In this document: positions 22,831 to 31,313 of the stretch, one piece after another
How the letters are laid out: each line of letters opens with the position of its first letter
Position numbering within the stretch: position 1 is the first letter of the stretch
NCBI RefSeq assembly: GCF_003112555.1
Contig: NZ_BEWB01000012.1
Span: forward strand, 62,001-126,000
Length of the DNA stretch: 64,000 nucleotides
Direction: 5' to 3'
Source of the DNA: Streptomyces coelicoflavus
GTDB lineage: Bacteria; Actinomycetota; Actinomycetes; Streptomycetales; Streptomycetaceae
The notes under the pieces: model-generated
What the model saw: the letters and a program-made list of their open reading frames with translations, nothing else
Databases searched by the model: none
What the model was told of the DNA's origin: nothing
Translations under genes and position numbers: made by a program

Positions 22831-24516
22831 GTGGGACGCCACAGCCGCCGCGGGCCCGCCCCCAGGGCCGACGCCGCGGACAACGCCGCAACACGCGACG
22901 ACCGGACCGCCGGGCGGGCACCCGACCCGCCGCGCCGGGAGAACGGGAACGCGCAGGGGCCACACGGGTCGCGTGGGTCGCATGGGTCACACGAGTCGTA
23001 TGGGCCACACGAGTTGCATGGGCCACACGGGTCGTACGGGCCACACGGGTCGTACGGGTCGGACTGGCCGCCGCAGGGGGCGCAGGGCACGCAGGGGGCC
23101 CAGGGGTCGCAGGGCGTGCCTCGTCAGGCGGCGTGGGGCGAGGCCCCGGGCGGCCGCCAGGGATACGCGGCCCCCGGGCCCGGCCGTGTCGGAGGCCCGG
23201 GACCGGGGTTCCCGGACGGGACGCCGGCCCACGGGTTTCCCCGGCCGGCGGCGGACGGTACCCCCGCGCGGGGTGTGCCGAGGGTCCGGGGCGGTCACCC
23301 CGAGCAGCGGGAACCGGGTGGCGGCTGGGGCGAGCCGAACGGCTGGCGCGGTGCCGGGCACGGACCCCCGGCGGGACCGCACGCAGGCGCTGCCCCCGAC
23401 TCCTTCGCACCGGCGCCGTCGCCCTCCGGGCCGTCCGGACCGTCCGCGCCTTTTCCGCGGCAGCGGCGGGCGCCCCAGGATGGGCCGCGGCAGGACTACC
23501 TGGACGCCTTCGGCGAGGACGACGACGTTTTCGCGGCCCGCCCCGCGCGCCGTGCCCCCGGCCCGGCAGGGCCCGCCGATCCGTACGCCGCCGTCACCGA
23601 CTGGAGCGCCGCGGACGGGGGTGCCGTCGGGGACGGCGGCGCCGGTGGGGGCGGTGTCGCCGACGACGGTGACGACCAGCCGCCCACGGGTGAACCCGCG
23701 CCGGGCAAGGGCGCCAAGGGCCGGACCTTCACCGGGATCGCGGCGGCCGCCGTCACCACGGTGCTGGCCGTCGTCGTGGCCGGTCAGGTGGCCGACGGCT
23801 CGGACGGGGACGACATGCGCTCCCAGTCGGCCGCCGAACAGGCCCGGGGTGCCCACGACCCCGCGTCACGGGACGACGAACGGCCGACGCCCCCCGCGTC
23901 CGAGGCCGCGAAGCCCCTGACGTACGAGCAGAAGATGGGCAAGACGTACCCGCTCAGCACCACGCTCAAGGGCTCGGGGAAGTTCGACGCGATCCCGGGC
24001 ATCGCCAAGGGGACCGGGAAGGGGGAGAAGTACACCTACCGCGTGGACGTGGAGCAGGGGCTCGGCCTCGACGGGCAGCTCTTCGCCGACGCCGTGCAGA
24101 AGACGCTCAACGACGACCGGAGCTGGTCCCACAACGGCGCCCGCACCTTCGAGCGCATCGAGTCGGGGCAGCCGAACTTCGTCATCACTCTGGCCAGCCC
24201 CGGGACCACCGCCGAGTGGTGCGCCAAGTCCGGCCTTGACACCACCGAGGACAACGTGTCCTGCGACTCGGCCGCCACCGAACGCGTGATGATCAACGCC
24301 TACCGGTGGGCGCAGGGTGCCGAGCCGTACGGCGACGCGATCCACGCGTACCGGCAGATGCTGATCAACCACGAGATCGGCCACCGCATCGGCTTCAACC
24401 ACGTCACGTGCGACAAGGACGGCGAACTCGCCCCCGTCATGCAGCAGCAGACGAAGTTCATCGACCACGACGGAATCGACTGCCGCCCGAACCCCTGGGC
24501 CTACCCGAACAGCTGA
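22831..24516 (+). CDS. DUF3152 protein: membrane-anchored, metallopeptidase-like
   Basis: 561 aa. A ~290-residue Gly/Pro/His-rich, probably intracellular region precedes one membrane helix (residues ~299-318, TGIAAAAVTTVLAVVVAGQV) and a ~200-residue extracellular domain. That domain holds HEIGHRIGFNH, an HExxHxxGxxH zinc-binding motif of metzincin type, plus paired cysteines (EWCAKSG, NVSCDSA, VTCDKDG, GIDCRPN). DUF3152 is conserved in actinobacteria; peptidase activity is suggested by the motif but unproven. GTG 22831 follows AGGAGG. A terminator lies downstream. Confidence 0.87.
   Translation: MGRHSRRGPAPRADAADNAATRDDRTAGRAPDPPRRENGNAQGPHGSRGSHGSHESYGPHELHGPHGSYGPHGSYGSDWPPQGAQGTQGAQGSQGVPRQAAWGEAPGGRQGYAAPGPGRVGGPGPGFPDGTPAHGFPRPAADGTPARGVPRVRGGHPEQREPGGGWGEPNGWRGAGHGPPAGPHAGAAPDSFAPAPSPSGPSGPSAPFPRQRRAPQDGPRQDYLDAFGEDDDVFAARPARRAPGPAGPADPYAAVTDWSAADGGAVGDGGAGGGGVADDGDDQPPTGEPAPGKGAKGRTFTGIAAAAVTTVLAVVVAGQVADGSDGDDMRSQSAAEQARGAHDPASRDDERPTPPASEAAKPLTYEQKMGKTYPLSTTLKGSGKFDAIPGIAKGTGKGEKYTYRVDVEQGLGLDGQLFADAVQKTLNDDRSWSHNGARTFERIESGQPNFVITLASPGTTAEWCAKSGLDTTEDNVSCDSAATERVMINAYRWAQGAEPYGDAIHAYRQMLINHEIGHRIGFNHVTCDKDGELAPVMQQQTKFIDHDGIDCRPNPWAYPNS
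22957..23062 (+). repeat. Degenerate 9-bp repeat in DUF3152 N-terminal region
   Basis: Recurrent CACACGGGT/CGTATGGGC/CACACGAGT-type nonamers encode HGS, YGP and HES triplets. In-frame microsatellite-like expansion in a disordered segment. Confidence 0.65.
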
Positions 24517-24617
24517 CCGAAGAGTTCGGGCCCGAGGCTCGCGTGTGGTGACCGAGTGATCTCTTAGCGCTACCGAACGCGCCTCGCACGGGAAAGTTAC
24601 GACCGTTCACCCCTTTT

Positions 24618-24651
24618 GGTGGCGCGATGGACAACCGTCCATCGCGCCACC
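24618..24651 (+). terminator. Terminator hairpin after the DUF3152 gene
   Basis: 15-bp perfect stem (24618-24632 with 24637-24651) around AACC, followed by TCCTTGTCC. It separates the operon ending at 24516 from the glycosyltransferase gene and argues against a start inside the hairpin (ATG 24627). Confidence 0.8.
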
Positions 24652-24731
24652 TCCTTGTCCGCATACGTTCGTCCCGCTGCGAGCCGCCGGGTCAACGGCG
24701 GCTCCCCAAACGGGAGATCGGGGGTGCGCGC

Positions 24732-26510
24732 GTGCGCATCGGACTGCTTACGGAGGGTGGCTATCCGTATGTGAGCGGTGAGGCCGGGCTCTGGTGCGAC
24801 CGGCTTGTGCGCGGGCTGGAGCAGCACGAGTTCGACGTCTACGCCCTCAGCCGCACCGAGCGGGAGGAGGCCGAGGGCTGGGTTCCGCTGCCGCCGCAGG
24901 TCGGCCGGGTGCGCACCGCCCCGTTGTGGGAGACCACGGACGACGGCGCCGTCCACGGACGGCGTGCGCGCCGGCGTTTCGCCGAGTGCTACGGCGAGTT
25001 GGCCACGGCCCTGTGCACCGCCGCCCCCGGCGGCCCGGCCGGGAGTCCGGAAGGCCTGGCGGAAGGGCAGTCGGCCCTTGAGGCGGACCGTTTCGCCAAT
25101 GCGCTGTACGGCCTCGCCGAACTCGCCCGCGACGAGGGCGGGCTGCCCGCCGCACTCCGCTCGGAGACCGCCGTGCGCGCCCTGGAACGCGCCTGTCGTG
25201 CGCCCGGCGCCCACCGCTCCGCACGCGAGGCGCGCGTTCCCGACCTGCTGACCGTCGCCGCGCGCCTCGAACGCGCCCTGCGCCCCCTGTCGCTGGACTG
25301 GTACGAGGACGACGACCTCGGCTCGGTGGACCTGTGCCACGCCGCCTCCGGCGGTACCGCCGCCCTGCCCGGCCTGCTCGCCCGGCACTTCTGCGACGTC
25401 CCCCTGCTCGTGACCGAGTACGGGGTGCGGCTGCGGGCGCACTACCTGACGGAACCCGATTCCTCGCCCGCGATACGGTCCCTGCTCGCCTCCTTCCACG
25501 GCCGGCTGGCCGCCGAGACCTACCGGCGCGCGGCCGTGATCACGCCCGGCAACACGCACGCCCGCCGCTGGCAGGAGCGCTGCGGGGCCGACCGGGCCAA
25601 GCTGCGCACGGTCCATCCGGGCATGGACGCCGCTCCCTTCGCGGAGGCGGGGGAGTCCCCGGAGTGCGCCGATCCGCGGACCCTCGTCTGGGTCGGACGC
25701 GTCGAGCCGGCCAAGGACCTGGTCTCGCTGCTGCACGCCTTCGCGGAGATCCGCAGGGCGGAGCCCGCGGCGCGCCTCAGGATCGTCGGCTCGCCCTTCG
25801 GGACCGAAGGCGCCGCGTACCTCGCGCACTGCAAGGGACTGGCCGCGCAGCTCTTCCCCGACGAGGCCGACGGCCCGCACGCCGTCGGCCGCAACCCGGT
25901 CTCCTTCGAGGAGACCGGCGGACCCGAACTGCCCACCCGCGCCGACGCGTACGCCTCGGGCGCCCTGGTGGTGCTCTCCAGCGTCGTCGAAGGGTTCCCG
26001 TCTGGGCTCGTCGAGGCCATGTTCTGCGGCCGCGCGACGGTGTCCACGGACGTCGGCGCGGTGGTGGAGGCCATCGGCGGCACCGGACTCGTCGTGCCCC
26101 CGCGCAATCCGCGGGCGCTCGCCGAGGCGTGCGTCGCGCTGTTGCGCGACCCGGAGCGCCGTGAGCGCCTGGGCGCCGCCGCACGCGCCCGTGCGCTGGA
26201 GCTGTTCACCGTCGAGCAGAACATCACGGCATTTCACAGCATTTACCTGGAGATCCTGTCGCGTACACCGGTACGTCGCGTCGTCCTCGACGACACCGGC
26301 GCACCCCTGCCCTTCGCCGTCCCCGCCGAGGCCCATGTGCCCGGCCGCTGGAGCGACCCCACGGCCCGTATCGCGGCCAGGGGCGGCCCCAGCCCCGGTC
26401 CCAGCCCCAGTCCCGGTCCCGGCGCGGTCCGGAGCGGTCCGGGCTGGGCGACGGACGGTCCCGTCCGGGCCGCGGCTCCGGTGTCGGCCACCGAGGGAGC
26501 GGCCCGATGA
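24732..26510 (+). CDS. PelF-type GT4 glycosyltransferase (DUF3492 N-terminus)
   Basis: 592 aa from GTG 24732. It opens with RIGLLTEGGYPYVSGEAGLW, the hallmark of the DUF3492/PelF group, has a long acceptor-side domain and then a GT4 Rossmann half: PGMDAAPF, VWVGRVEPAKDL, LRIVGSPFG and the EGFPSGLVEAMFCGR motif with its two catalytic-site Glu residues. In Pseudomonas, PelF polymerises the partly deacetylated GalNAc-rich Pel polysaccharide. The last ~60 residues are Pro/Gly/Ser repeats. Start chosen at the family motif with GGGGG upstream; a longer frame from 24627 overlaps a terminator. Four-base ATGA overlap with the next gene. Confidence 0.88.
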   Translation: MRIGLLTEGGYPYVSGEAGLWCDRLVRGLEQHEFDVYALSRTEREEAEGWVPLPPQVGRVRTAPLWETTDDGAVHGRRARRRFAECYGELATALCTAAPGGPAGSPEGLAEGQSALEADRFANALYGLAELARDEGGLPAALRSETAVRALERACRAPGAHRSAREARVPDLLTVAARLERALRPLSLDWYEDDDLGSVDLCHAASGGTAALPGLLARHFCDVPLLVTEYGVRLRAHYLTEPDSSPAIRSLLASFHGRLAAETYRRAAVITPGNTHARRWQERCGADRAKLRTVHPGMDAAPFAEAGESPECADPRTLVWVGRVEPAKDLVSLLHAFAEIRRAEPAARLRIVGSPFGTEGAAYLAHCKGLAAQLFPDEADGPHAVGRNPVSFEETGGPELPTRADAYASGALVVLSSVVEGFPSGLVEAMFCGRATVSTDVGAVVEAIGGTGLVVPPRNPRALAEACVALLRDPERRERLGAAARARALELFTVEQNITAFHSIYLEILSRTPVRRVVLDDTGAPLPFAVPAEAHVPGRWSDPTARIAARGGPSPGPSPSPGPGAVRSGPGWATDGPVRAAAPVSATEGAAR

Positions 26511-28093
26511 GCGGCATCGGCGAACTGGACCGGCCCGAGACCCCGCGCAGCCCGGGCGCCTGGGACGAACGCTCACGGACCTGCCTCACCGACGGGGGCC
26601 ACGGAACGGACGCGGCCCCCACGGCCGGTGACGCCGGTGCAGCCGCCTCCTCCCTCGGCACCGAGATGGACGAGGGGGGAGAGGGCGTGCGTTCGGCGGA
26701 GGACCGGCAGTACGCGAAGGACCGGCAGTACGCGAAGGACCGGCTGCACGCGGAGGACCGACGGCACACGGATCACTCGGATCGCATCGGCGGGTCTCGC
26801 GCCGCCGACGGCCGTGACGATCGCGCCGATCGCGGGGACGACGAGCGGGACGGTGCGGGGCGTGTGGACGGCCCTCGTGAATCCGGCATTCGTACAGGCG
26901 GCATTCGTGAAGGCGGCCTTCGTGAGGGCGGTGGTCGTGAAGACGGCGGCCGCGAGGGGGGTGCCGCCGGTGGGGAGGCCCGAGACGTGAGGCAGTCGCC
27001 GTCCGCGTCCACCGCGCGCCGTGCCGCCGCCGACCCCGTGAAGGGGCTGCTCCACCGCCACCGCGACCTGTGCGAACGCGCCGTGGACCCACTGGAGATC
27101 GCGGCGGGCCTGGAGGCGCACGGCGTCACCGACCGGACCGCGGCACGCTTCCGCCACCGGGACGTCTTCTCCCTCGCCGAAGAGATGTACGCCCGGGTCC
27201 CGCGCGACGGCGACACCCCGGCCCGCCCCGACGAGACGCCGACGCCCCGGCCACGTACCGCCGGAGTCCTCCTCGCTCTGCTGCCCGGCGTACTGTGCGC
27301 CGCCACCGTGGCCGTACTGCACCTCACCGAGGGCCGGCCGCGCCTGATCGCCGCCGCCGTCGGCCTCCTCGCGGTGACCCTGGCCCTGGGCGCGGCCCTT
27401 CGCCGCGGGCCGCTGAGCGCCTCGACACGCACCACCAGCACCTGGACCTGCTGGCTCGTCGGCTACGCCCTGCTCGGCGACGGACTCCTCCGCAACGCCG
27501 TCACCGGTGGCCCGGACGGCCTCCCCGACGGCACCGCCGACGGCCCTTGGCCCGTCACCGTCGCCCCCGTCCTGGCGCTCGCACTGTCCTACGCGCCCGC
27601 GGTCGGATGCGCTCACCTCTTCGCCGCGGGCGCCCGCCGCAAACTGTCGTCCAGCCGGGGCCTGGCCGACTTCTCCGCCTCCGTACGCCCCCTGCTGCTC
27701 GGCACCTTCGCCCTGTACCTGGGTGCCCTCGCCGCCCTGCTCGCGCTGACCGGAGCCGTGCTCGGCGAGCCCGCCGCCCATCCCCAGACCCTCACCCTGG
27801 GCGCCCTGCTGCTGCTCGCCCGGCTGCTCACCGTGCACGGCCACGCGCACGCCTCCACGCTCGTCCTCACCACCACGGCCGCCGTCGAGGCCGCCGCCCT
27901 GGCCACGCTCTTCGCCGGACGCCTCCCCGGCTGCGGGTTCCTCACCGCCCCCGTGGAGGCCCTGGTCGCCGTCTGCGGCCCGGCCGGTGTCCCGACGGCC
28001 GCCTGCGGGATCGGTGCCCTGACCCTCCTGATCCACGCGTCCCGCCGTCTGACCAGGGCCTCGGCCCACGCGTCGACGGAGCGAACCCGGTGA
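26507..28093 (+). CDS. Polytopic membrane protein in the Pel-like operon
   Basis: 528 aa. Residues ~1-165 are charged and repetitive; residues ~165-240 look like a soluble helical segment (GLLHRHRDLCERAVDPLEIAAGLE). From ~245 to the end there are about eight hydrophobic helices (for example GVLLALLPGVLCAATVAVLHL, PVTVAPVLALALSYAPAVG, LLLGTFALYLGALAALLAL). I do not recognise a family; PelG (12 helices) and PelE are the functional analogues to test. ATG overlaps the glycosyltransferase stop (ATGA), so translation is coupled and a role in polymer export is inferred. Confidence 0.8.
   Translation: MSGIGELDRPETPRSPGAWDERSRTCLTDGGHGTDAAPTAGDAGAAASSLGTEMDEGGEGVRSAEDRQYAKDRQYAKDRLHAEDRRHTDHSDRIGGSRAADGRDDRADRGDDERDGAGRVDGPRESGIRTGGIREGGLREGGGREDGGREGGAAGGEARDVRQSPSASTARRAAADPVKGLLHRHRDLCERAVDPLEIAAGLEAHGVTDRTAARFRHRDVFSLAEEMYARVPRDGDTPARPDETPTPRPRTAGVLLALLPGVLCAATVAVLHLTEGRPRLIAAAVGLLAVTLALGAALRRGPLSASTRTTSTWTCWLVGYALLGDGLLRNAVTGGPDGLPDGTADGPWPVTVAPVLALALSYAPAVGCAHLFAAGARRKLSSSRGLADFSASVRPLLLGTFALYLGALAALLALTGAVLGEPAAHPQTLTLGALLLLARLLTVHGHAHASTLVLTTTAAVEAAALATLFAGRLPGCGFLTAPVEALVAVCGPAGVPTAACGIGALTLLIHASRRLTRASAHASTERTR
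26702..26959 (+). repeat. Two in-frame short tandem repeats in the membrane protein N-terminus
   Basis: An 18-bp unit (GACCGGCAGTACGCGAAG type; starts 26702, 26720, 26738, 26756) encodes DRQYAK. A 15-bp unit (GGCATTCGTGAAGGC type; 26885-26959, five copies) encodes GIREG. Confidence 0.75.
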
Positions 28094-28160
28094 ACGCGCG
28101 CACGGTCAGCCCCCCACTCGTCCTCTCCACCCTCGCATCACCCCTTGAAGGAGCCCCCAG

Positions 28161-28208
28161 ATGACCACCTCCCGACCCGACGCCTCGGCACCGGGAGCCG
28201 CCCGATGA
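28161..28208 (+). CDS. Possible 15-aa coupling peptide before the epimerase
   Basis: ATG 28161 has GAAGGAGCC 7-15 nt upstream and encodes MTTSRPDASAPGAAR. Its TGA (28206-28208) overlaps the epimerase ATG (28205) as ATGA, in a different frame. The epimerase has no strong RBS of its own, so a coupling mini-ORF is plausible; unproven. Confidence 0.3.
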   Translation: MTTSRPDASAPGAAR

Positions 28209-29263
28209 GAGTCCTGCTGATCGGAGCCAACGGCTACATCGGCCGCTTCGTCGCCGACCGTCTGCTCGCCGACCCCGCCGTCCAGCTCACCGCCCTCGGC
28301 CGCGGCGACGACGCCGACGTCCGCTTCGACCTCGCCACGGGCAGCCCCGGCGCCCTCACCCGCTTCCTCGACGCGGTCCATCCCGGCGTGGTCGTCAACT
28401 GCGCGGGCGCCACCCGGGGCGGGGCCCGCGAACTCACCCGGCACAACACCGTCGCCGTCGCGACCGTCTGCGAGGCCCTGCGCCGCAGCGGCTGCGGAGC
28501 CCGCCTGGTGCAGGTCGGGTGCAGCGCGGAGTACGGCCCCAGCCAGCCCGGCTCCTCCACCGCGGAGGACGCCGTGCCCCGCCCCGGCGGCCCCTACGGC
28601 GTCAGCAAACTCGCCGCGACCGAACTCGTCCTCGGCTCCGGTCTGGACGCCGTCGTCCTGCGCGTCTTCTCGCCCGCGGGGCCCGGCACGCCCGCAGGCT
28701 CCCCGCTCGGCCGCCTCGCCGAGGCCATGCGGCGTGCGATGCAGTCCGGGGACGGCGAGCTGCGCCTGGGCGGCCTCGGTGCCCAGCGCGACTTCATCGA
28801 CGTCCGCGACGTCGCCCGCGCGGTGCACGCCGCCTCCCTCTCCGCAGCACAGGGCGTTATCAACATCGGCTCCGGCCGCGCCGTCCGCCTGCGCGACGCG
28901 GCCGCCACCCTCGCCCGGGTCGCCGGCTACGGCGGCGCCCTGCACGAACTCGACGGTCCTCCCGGCGCCCTGCGGCCCACCATCGGCCACCCCCGCACCG
29001 AGTCCGTCGCCCACCGCGTCGACGCCCTCGGCCACCACCGGACCGATGCCCTCGGCCACCACCGCCCGGATCCCCTCGGAAGCCGCGGCGAGCGCACCGA
29101 CTCCGAGCACGCGGCACCGGCCCCCCATCCCTACCCCGACGGCTGCGGCAGCTGGCAGCAGGCCGATGTGCGCACCGCACGCGACCGGCTCGGCTGGCGT
29201 CCCCGGATCGCCCTCGAAGAGTCCCTCGCCGACATCTGGATGGAGGCGGCATGCCGTATCTGA
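28205..29263 (+). CDS. NAD-dependent sugar epimerase/dehydratase (extended SDR)
   Basis: 352 aa. NAD-binding GANGYIG at residues ~8-14, catalytic YGVSK (Tyr131, Lys135), and the late GAQRDFIDVRDVARA segment of nucleotide-sugar epimerases. In Pel systems a UDP-GlcNAc C4-epimerase (PelX) supplies UDP-GalNAc; the same job is inferred here from context, but substrate specificity cannot be read from the sequence. An unusual ~60-residue insert near residues 270-315 carries a 24-bp repeat. Start ATG 28205 is the family start; its end overlaps the next gene by 13 bp. Confidence 0.85.
   Translation: MRVLLIGANGYIGRFVADRLLADPAVQLTALGRGDDADVRFDLATGSPGALTRFLDAVHPGVVVNCAGATRGGARELTRHNTVAVATVCEALRRSGCGARLVQVGCSAEYGPSQPGSSTAEDAVPRPGGPYGVSKLAATELVLGSGLDAVVLRVFSPAGPGTPAGSPLGRLAEAMRRAMQSGDGELRLGGLGAQRDFIDVRDVARAVHAASLSAAQGVINIGSGRAVRLRDAAATLARVAGYGGALHELDGPPGALRPTIGHPRTESVAHRVDALGHHRTDALGHHRPDPLGSRGERTDSEHAAPAPHPYPDGCGSWQQADVRTARDRLGWRPRIALEESLADIWMEAACRI
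29021..29080 (+). repeat. 24-bp repeat in the epimerase insert
   Basis: Units GATGCCCTCGGCCACCACCG begin at 29021 and 29045, with a partial third at 29069, encoding DALGHHRT. Confidence 0.7.
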
Positions 29264-30000
29264 CCAGCACCAGGGCGGGCACCGCGGGCACCGGCGTCCG
29301 CACCGGGTTCGGAGTCCCGGGACTGGCGCACCCCCTCGTCGCCCCCGACGAGTGGGCCGGCCTCACCTGCCCCGGCACCCCGCTGCACTGGGTCGTCCTC
29401 AACATCGCCGACGGTCCTGGCGCCCACCCCGACCCGCGGTGCCTGGAGGCCGTCGGCCGCCTGCGCAACGCGGGCGTCCGCGTCCTCGGCCATCTCGACG
29501 CCGCGTACGGGGCCCGCAGCCTCGGCGAACAGATCTCCGACGCCCACCGACACCTCGACTGGTACCAGGTCGACGGCTTCCTCCTCGACCACTGCCCGTC
29601 GGAACGGGCCGCCCTGCCCGAGGTCCGCCGCATCGTCACCACCCTCCGGGCGATCAGTGACGATGCCCACATCGTCCTCGGTCACGGCACCCACCCCTAC
29701 CCCGGCTACGCCGAGAACGCCGACCAACTCGTCACGTTCTCCGGCACCTGGGCCGACTACCGCTGGTCCCAGGCGGCCGAGTGGAGCGCGGACTATCCGC
29801 CCGACCGCTTCTGCCACTTCGTCCACGGCGTACCGCGCGGGCACCTGGAGGAAGCGCTGCGCATAGCCCGCTGGCAGGGAGCAGCGACGATCTACTTCAC
29901 CGACCGCACGGACAGCGGTGGCCGCGCCGACCCGTGGGAGACGATGCCCGGCTACTGGGACGAAATCGTCTCGCGGGTCGGGACGGGTGTCTCGGAATGA
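29251..30000 (+). CDS. Spherulin-4/GH135-like polysaccharide hydrolase
   Basis: 249 aa, no signal peptide seen. It matches the spherulation-specific family 4 pattern: HWVVLNIADGPGAHPDPRC, GVRVLGHLDAAYGARSLGEQ, HLDWYQVDGFLLD and the late IYFTDRTDSGG. Characterised relatives (fungal Sph3, and more distantly the PelA hydrolase) cleave alpha-1,4-linked galactosamine polymers. At the usual Asp-Glu pair this protein has Asp113-His114, so catalysis may be altered, although a Glu follows three residues later (CPSE). ATG 29251 has GGAGG upstream and overlaps the epimerase stop. Probable trimming or quality-control enzyme of the same operon. Confidence 0.83.
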   Translation: MPYLTSTRAGTAGTGVRTGFGVPGLAHPLVAPDEWAGLTCPGTPLHWVVLNIADGPGAHPDPRCLEAVGRLRNAGVRVLGHLDAAYGARSLGEQISDAHRHLDWYQVDGFLLDHCPSERAALPEVRRIVTTLRAISDDAHIVLGHGTHPYPGYAENADQLVTFSGTWADYRWSQAAEWSADYPPDRFCHFVHGVPRGHLEEALRIARWQGAATIYFTDRTDSGGRADPWETMPGYWDEIVSRVGTGVSE

Positions 30001-30063
30001 AAAAGGCCGTGGCAGTGTTACTGGCAGAACAACCGTAATTACTGACCGACCAACGGAGTCCCC

Positions 30064-31242
30064 GTGTCGCTGCCACCCCTGGTCGAGCCGGCTGCCGAGC
30101 TCACCGTAGACGAGGTCCGCAGGTACTCCCGCCACCTGATCATCCCCGATGTGGGGATGGACGGGCAGAAGCGGCTGAAGAACGCCAAGGTGCTCGCCGT
30201 CGGCGCGGGCGGCCTCGGCTCGCCGACCCTGATGTACCTGGCGGCAGCCGGTGTCGGCACGCTCGGCATCATCGAGTTCGACGAGGTCGACGAGTCGAAC
30301 CTGCAGCGTCAGGTCATCCACAGCCAGGCCGACATCGGCCGGCCCAAGGCCGAGTCCGCCCGCGACACCATCAAGGGCATCAACCCGCTGGTGGACGTGG
30401 TCCTTCACCAGGAGCGGCTCGAGGCCGACAACGTGATGGACATCTTCAGCCAGTACGACCTGATCGTCGACGGTACGGACAACTTCGCGACCCGCTACCT
30501 GGTCAATGACGCCTGCGTCCTGCTGAACAAGCCCTACGTCTGGGGCTCGATCTACCGTTTCGACGGTCAGGCCTCCGTCTTCTGGTCCGAGCACGGGCCC
30601 TGCTACCGCTGCCTCTACCCGGAGCCCCCGCCCCCCGGCATGGTCCCCTCCTGCGCCGAGGGCGGCGTGCTGGGCGTGCTGTGCGCGTCCATCGGCTCCA
30701 TCCAGACCAACGAGGCCATCAAGCTCCTCCAGGGCATCGGCGAACCGCTGGTCGGCCGCCTGATGATCTACGACGCCCTGGAGATGACCTACCGGCAGGT
30801 CAAGGTCCGCAAGGACCCCGACTGCGCGGTCTGCGGCGAGAACCCGACCGTCACCGAGCTCATCGACTACGAGGCCTTCTGCGGCGTCGTGTCCGAGGAG
30901 GCCCAGGCGGCGGCCGCCGACTCCACGATCACTCCCAAGCAGCTCAAGGAGTGGATCGACGACGGTGAGAACATCGAGCTCATCGACGTCCGCGAGCCGA
31001 ACGAGTTCGAGATCGTCTCGATCCCGGGCGCCCGGCTGATCCCGAAGAACGAGTTCCTCATGGGCTCCGCCCTCGAGAGCCTCCCGCAGGACAAGAAGAT
31101 CGTCTTGAACTGCAAGACGGGTGTCCGCAGTGCGGAAGTCCTCGCGGTCCTCAAGTCCGCCGGCTTCGCGGACGCCGTCCACGTCGGCGGCGGCGTGATC
31201 GGCTGGGTCAACCAGATCGAGCCGGAGAAGCCCGTCTACTGA
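30064..31242 (+). CDS. moeZ: MoeZ: E1-like adenylyltransferase/sulfurtransferase
   Basis: 392 aa. The N-terminal ThiF/MoeB domain has VGAGGLGSPT near residue 48, the Arg-finger region NLQRQVIH and two zinc CxxC pairs (CYRC, CAVC). The C-terminal rhodanese domain (residues ~290-390) ends in the active-site loop LNCKTGVRS with Cys as the sulfur carrier. MoeZ activates and thiolates ubiquitin-like sulfur carriers for molybdopterin, thiamine, cysteine and some antibiotics in actinobacteria. GTG 30064 follows GGAG; the gene has its own 63-bp upstream gap after the Pel-like unit. Confidence 0.94.
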   Translation: MSLPPLVEPAAELTVDEVRRYSRHLIIPDVGMDGQKRLKNAKVLAVGAGGLGSPTLMYLAAAGVGTLGIIEFDEVDESNLQRQVIHSQADIGRPKAESARDTIKGINPLVDVVLHQERLEADNVMDIFSQYDLIVDGTDNFATRYLVNDACVLLNKPYVWGSIYRFDGQASVFWSEHGPCYRCLYPEPPPPGMVPSCAEGGVLGVLCASIGSIQTNEAIKLLQGIGEPLVGRLMIYDALEMTYRQVKVRKDPDCAVCGENPTVTELIDYEAFCGVVSEEAQAAAADSTITPKQLKEWIDDGENIELIDVREPNEFEIVSIPGARLIPKNEFLMGSALESLPQDKKIVLNCKTGVRSAEVLAVLKSAGFADAVHVGGGVIGWVNQIEPEKPVY

Positions 31243-31265
31243 CCGGCTGCCGGACCCGCTTCCCG

Positions 31266-31312
31266 GACGGCGGGGGTTTCGCGCACCGCAGGTGCCCGAA
31301 GCCCCCGCCGTC
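31266..31312. terminator. Bidirectional terminator between moeZ and the lipoprotein peptidase
   Basis: GACGGCGGGGGTTTCG (31266-31281) pairs with 31297-31312, with an inner GCACC/GGTGC stem. Located between two convergent stops. Confidence 0.85.
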
Positions 31313-31313
31313 G

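Noticed and set aside
21554..23410. 618-aa minus-strand ORF opposite the hydrolase and DUF3152 genes
   Set aside because: Arg/Pro-rich composition without motifs; the plus strand carries the catalytic signatures.
26573..28069. 498-aa minus-strand ORF opposite the Pel-like membrane protein
   Set aside because: Gly/Gln-rich shadow without motifs; the plus strand has membrane helices and ATGA coupling.
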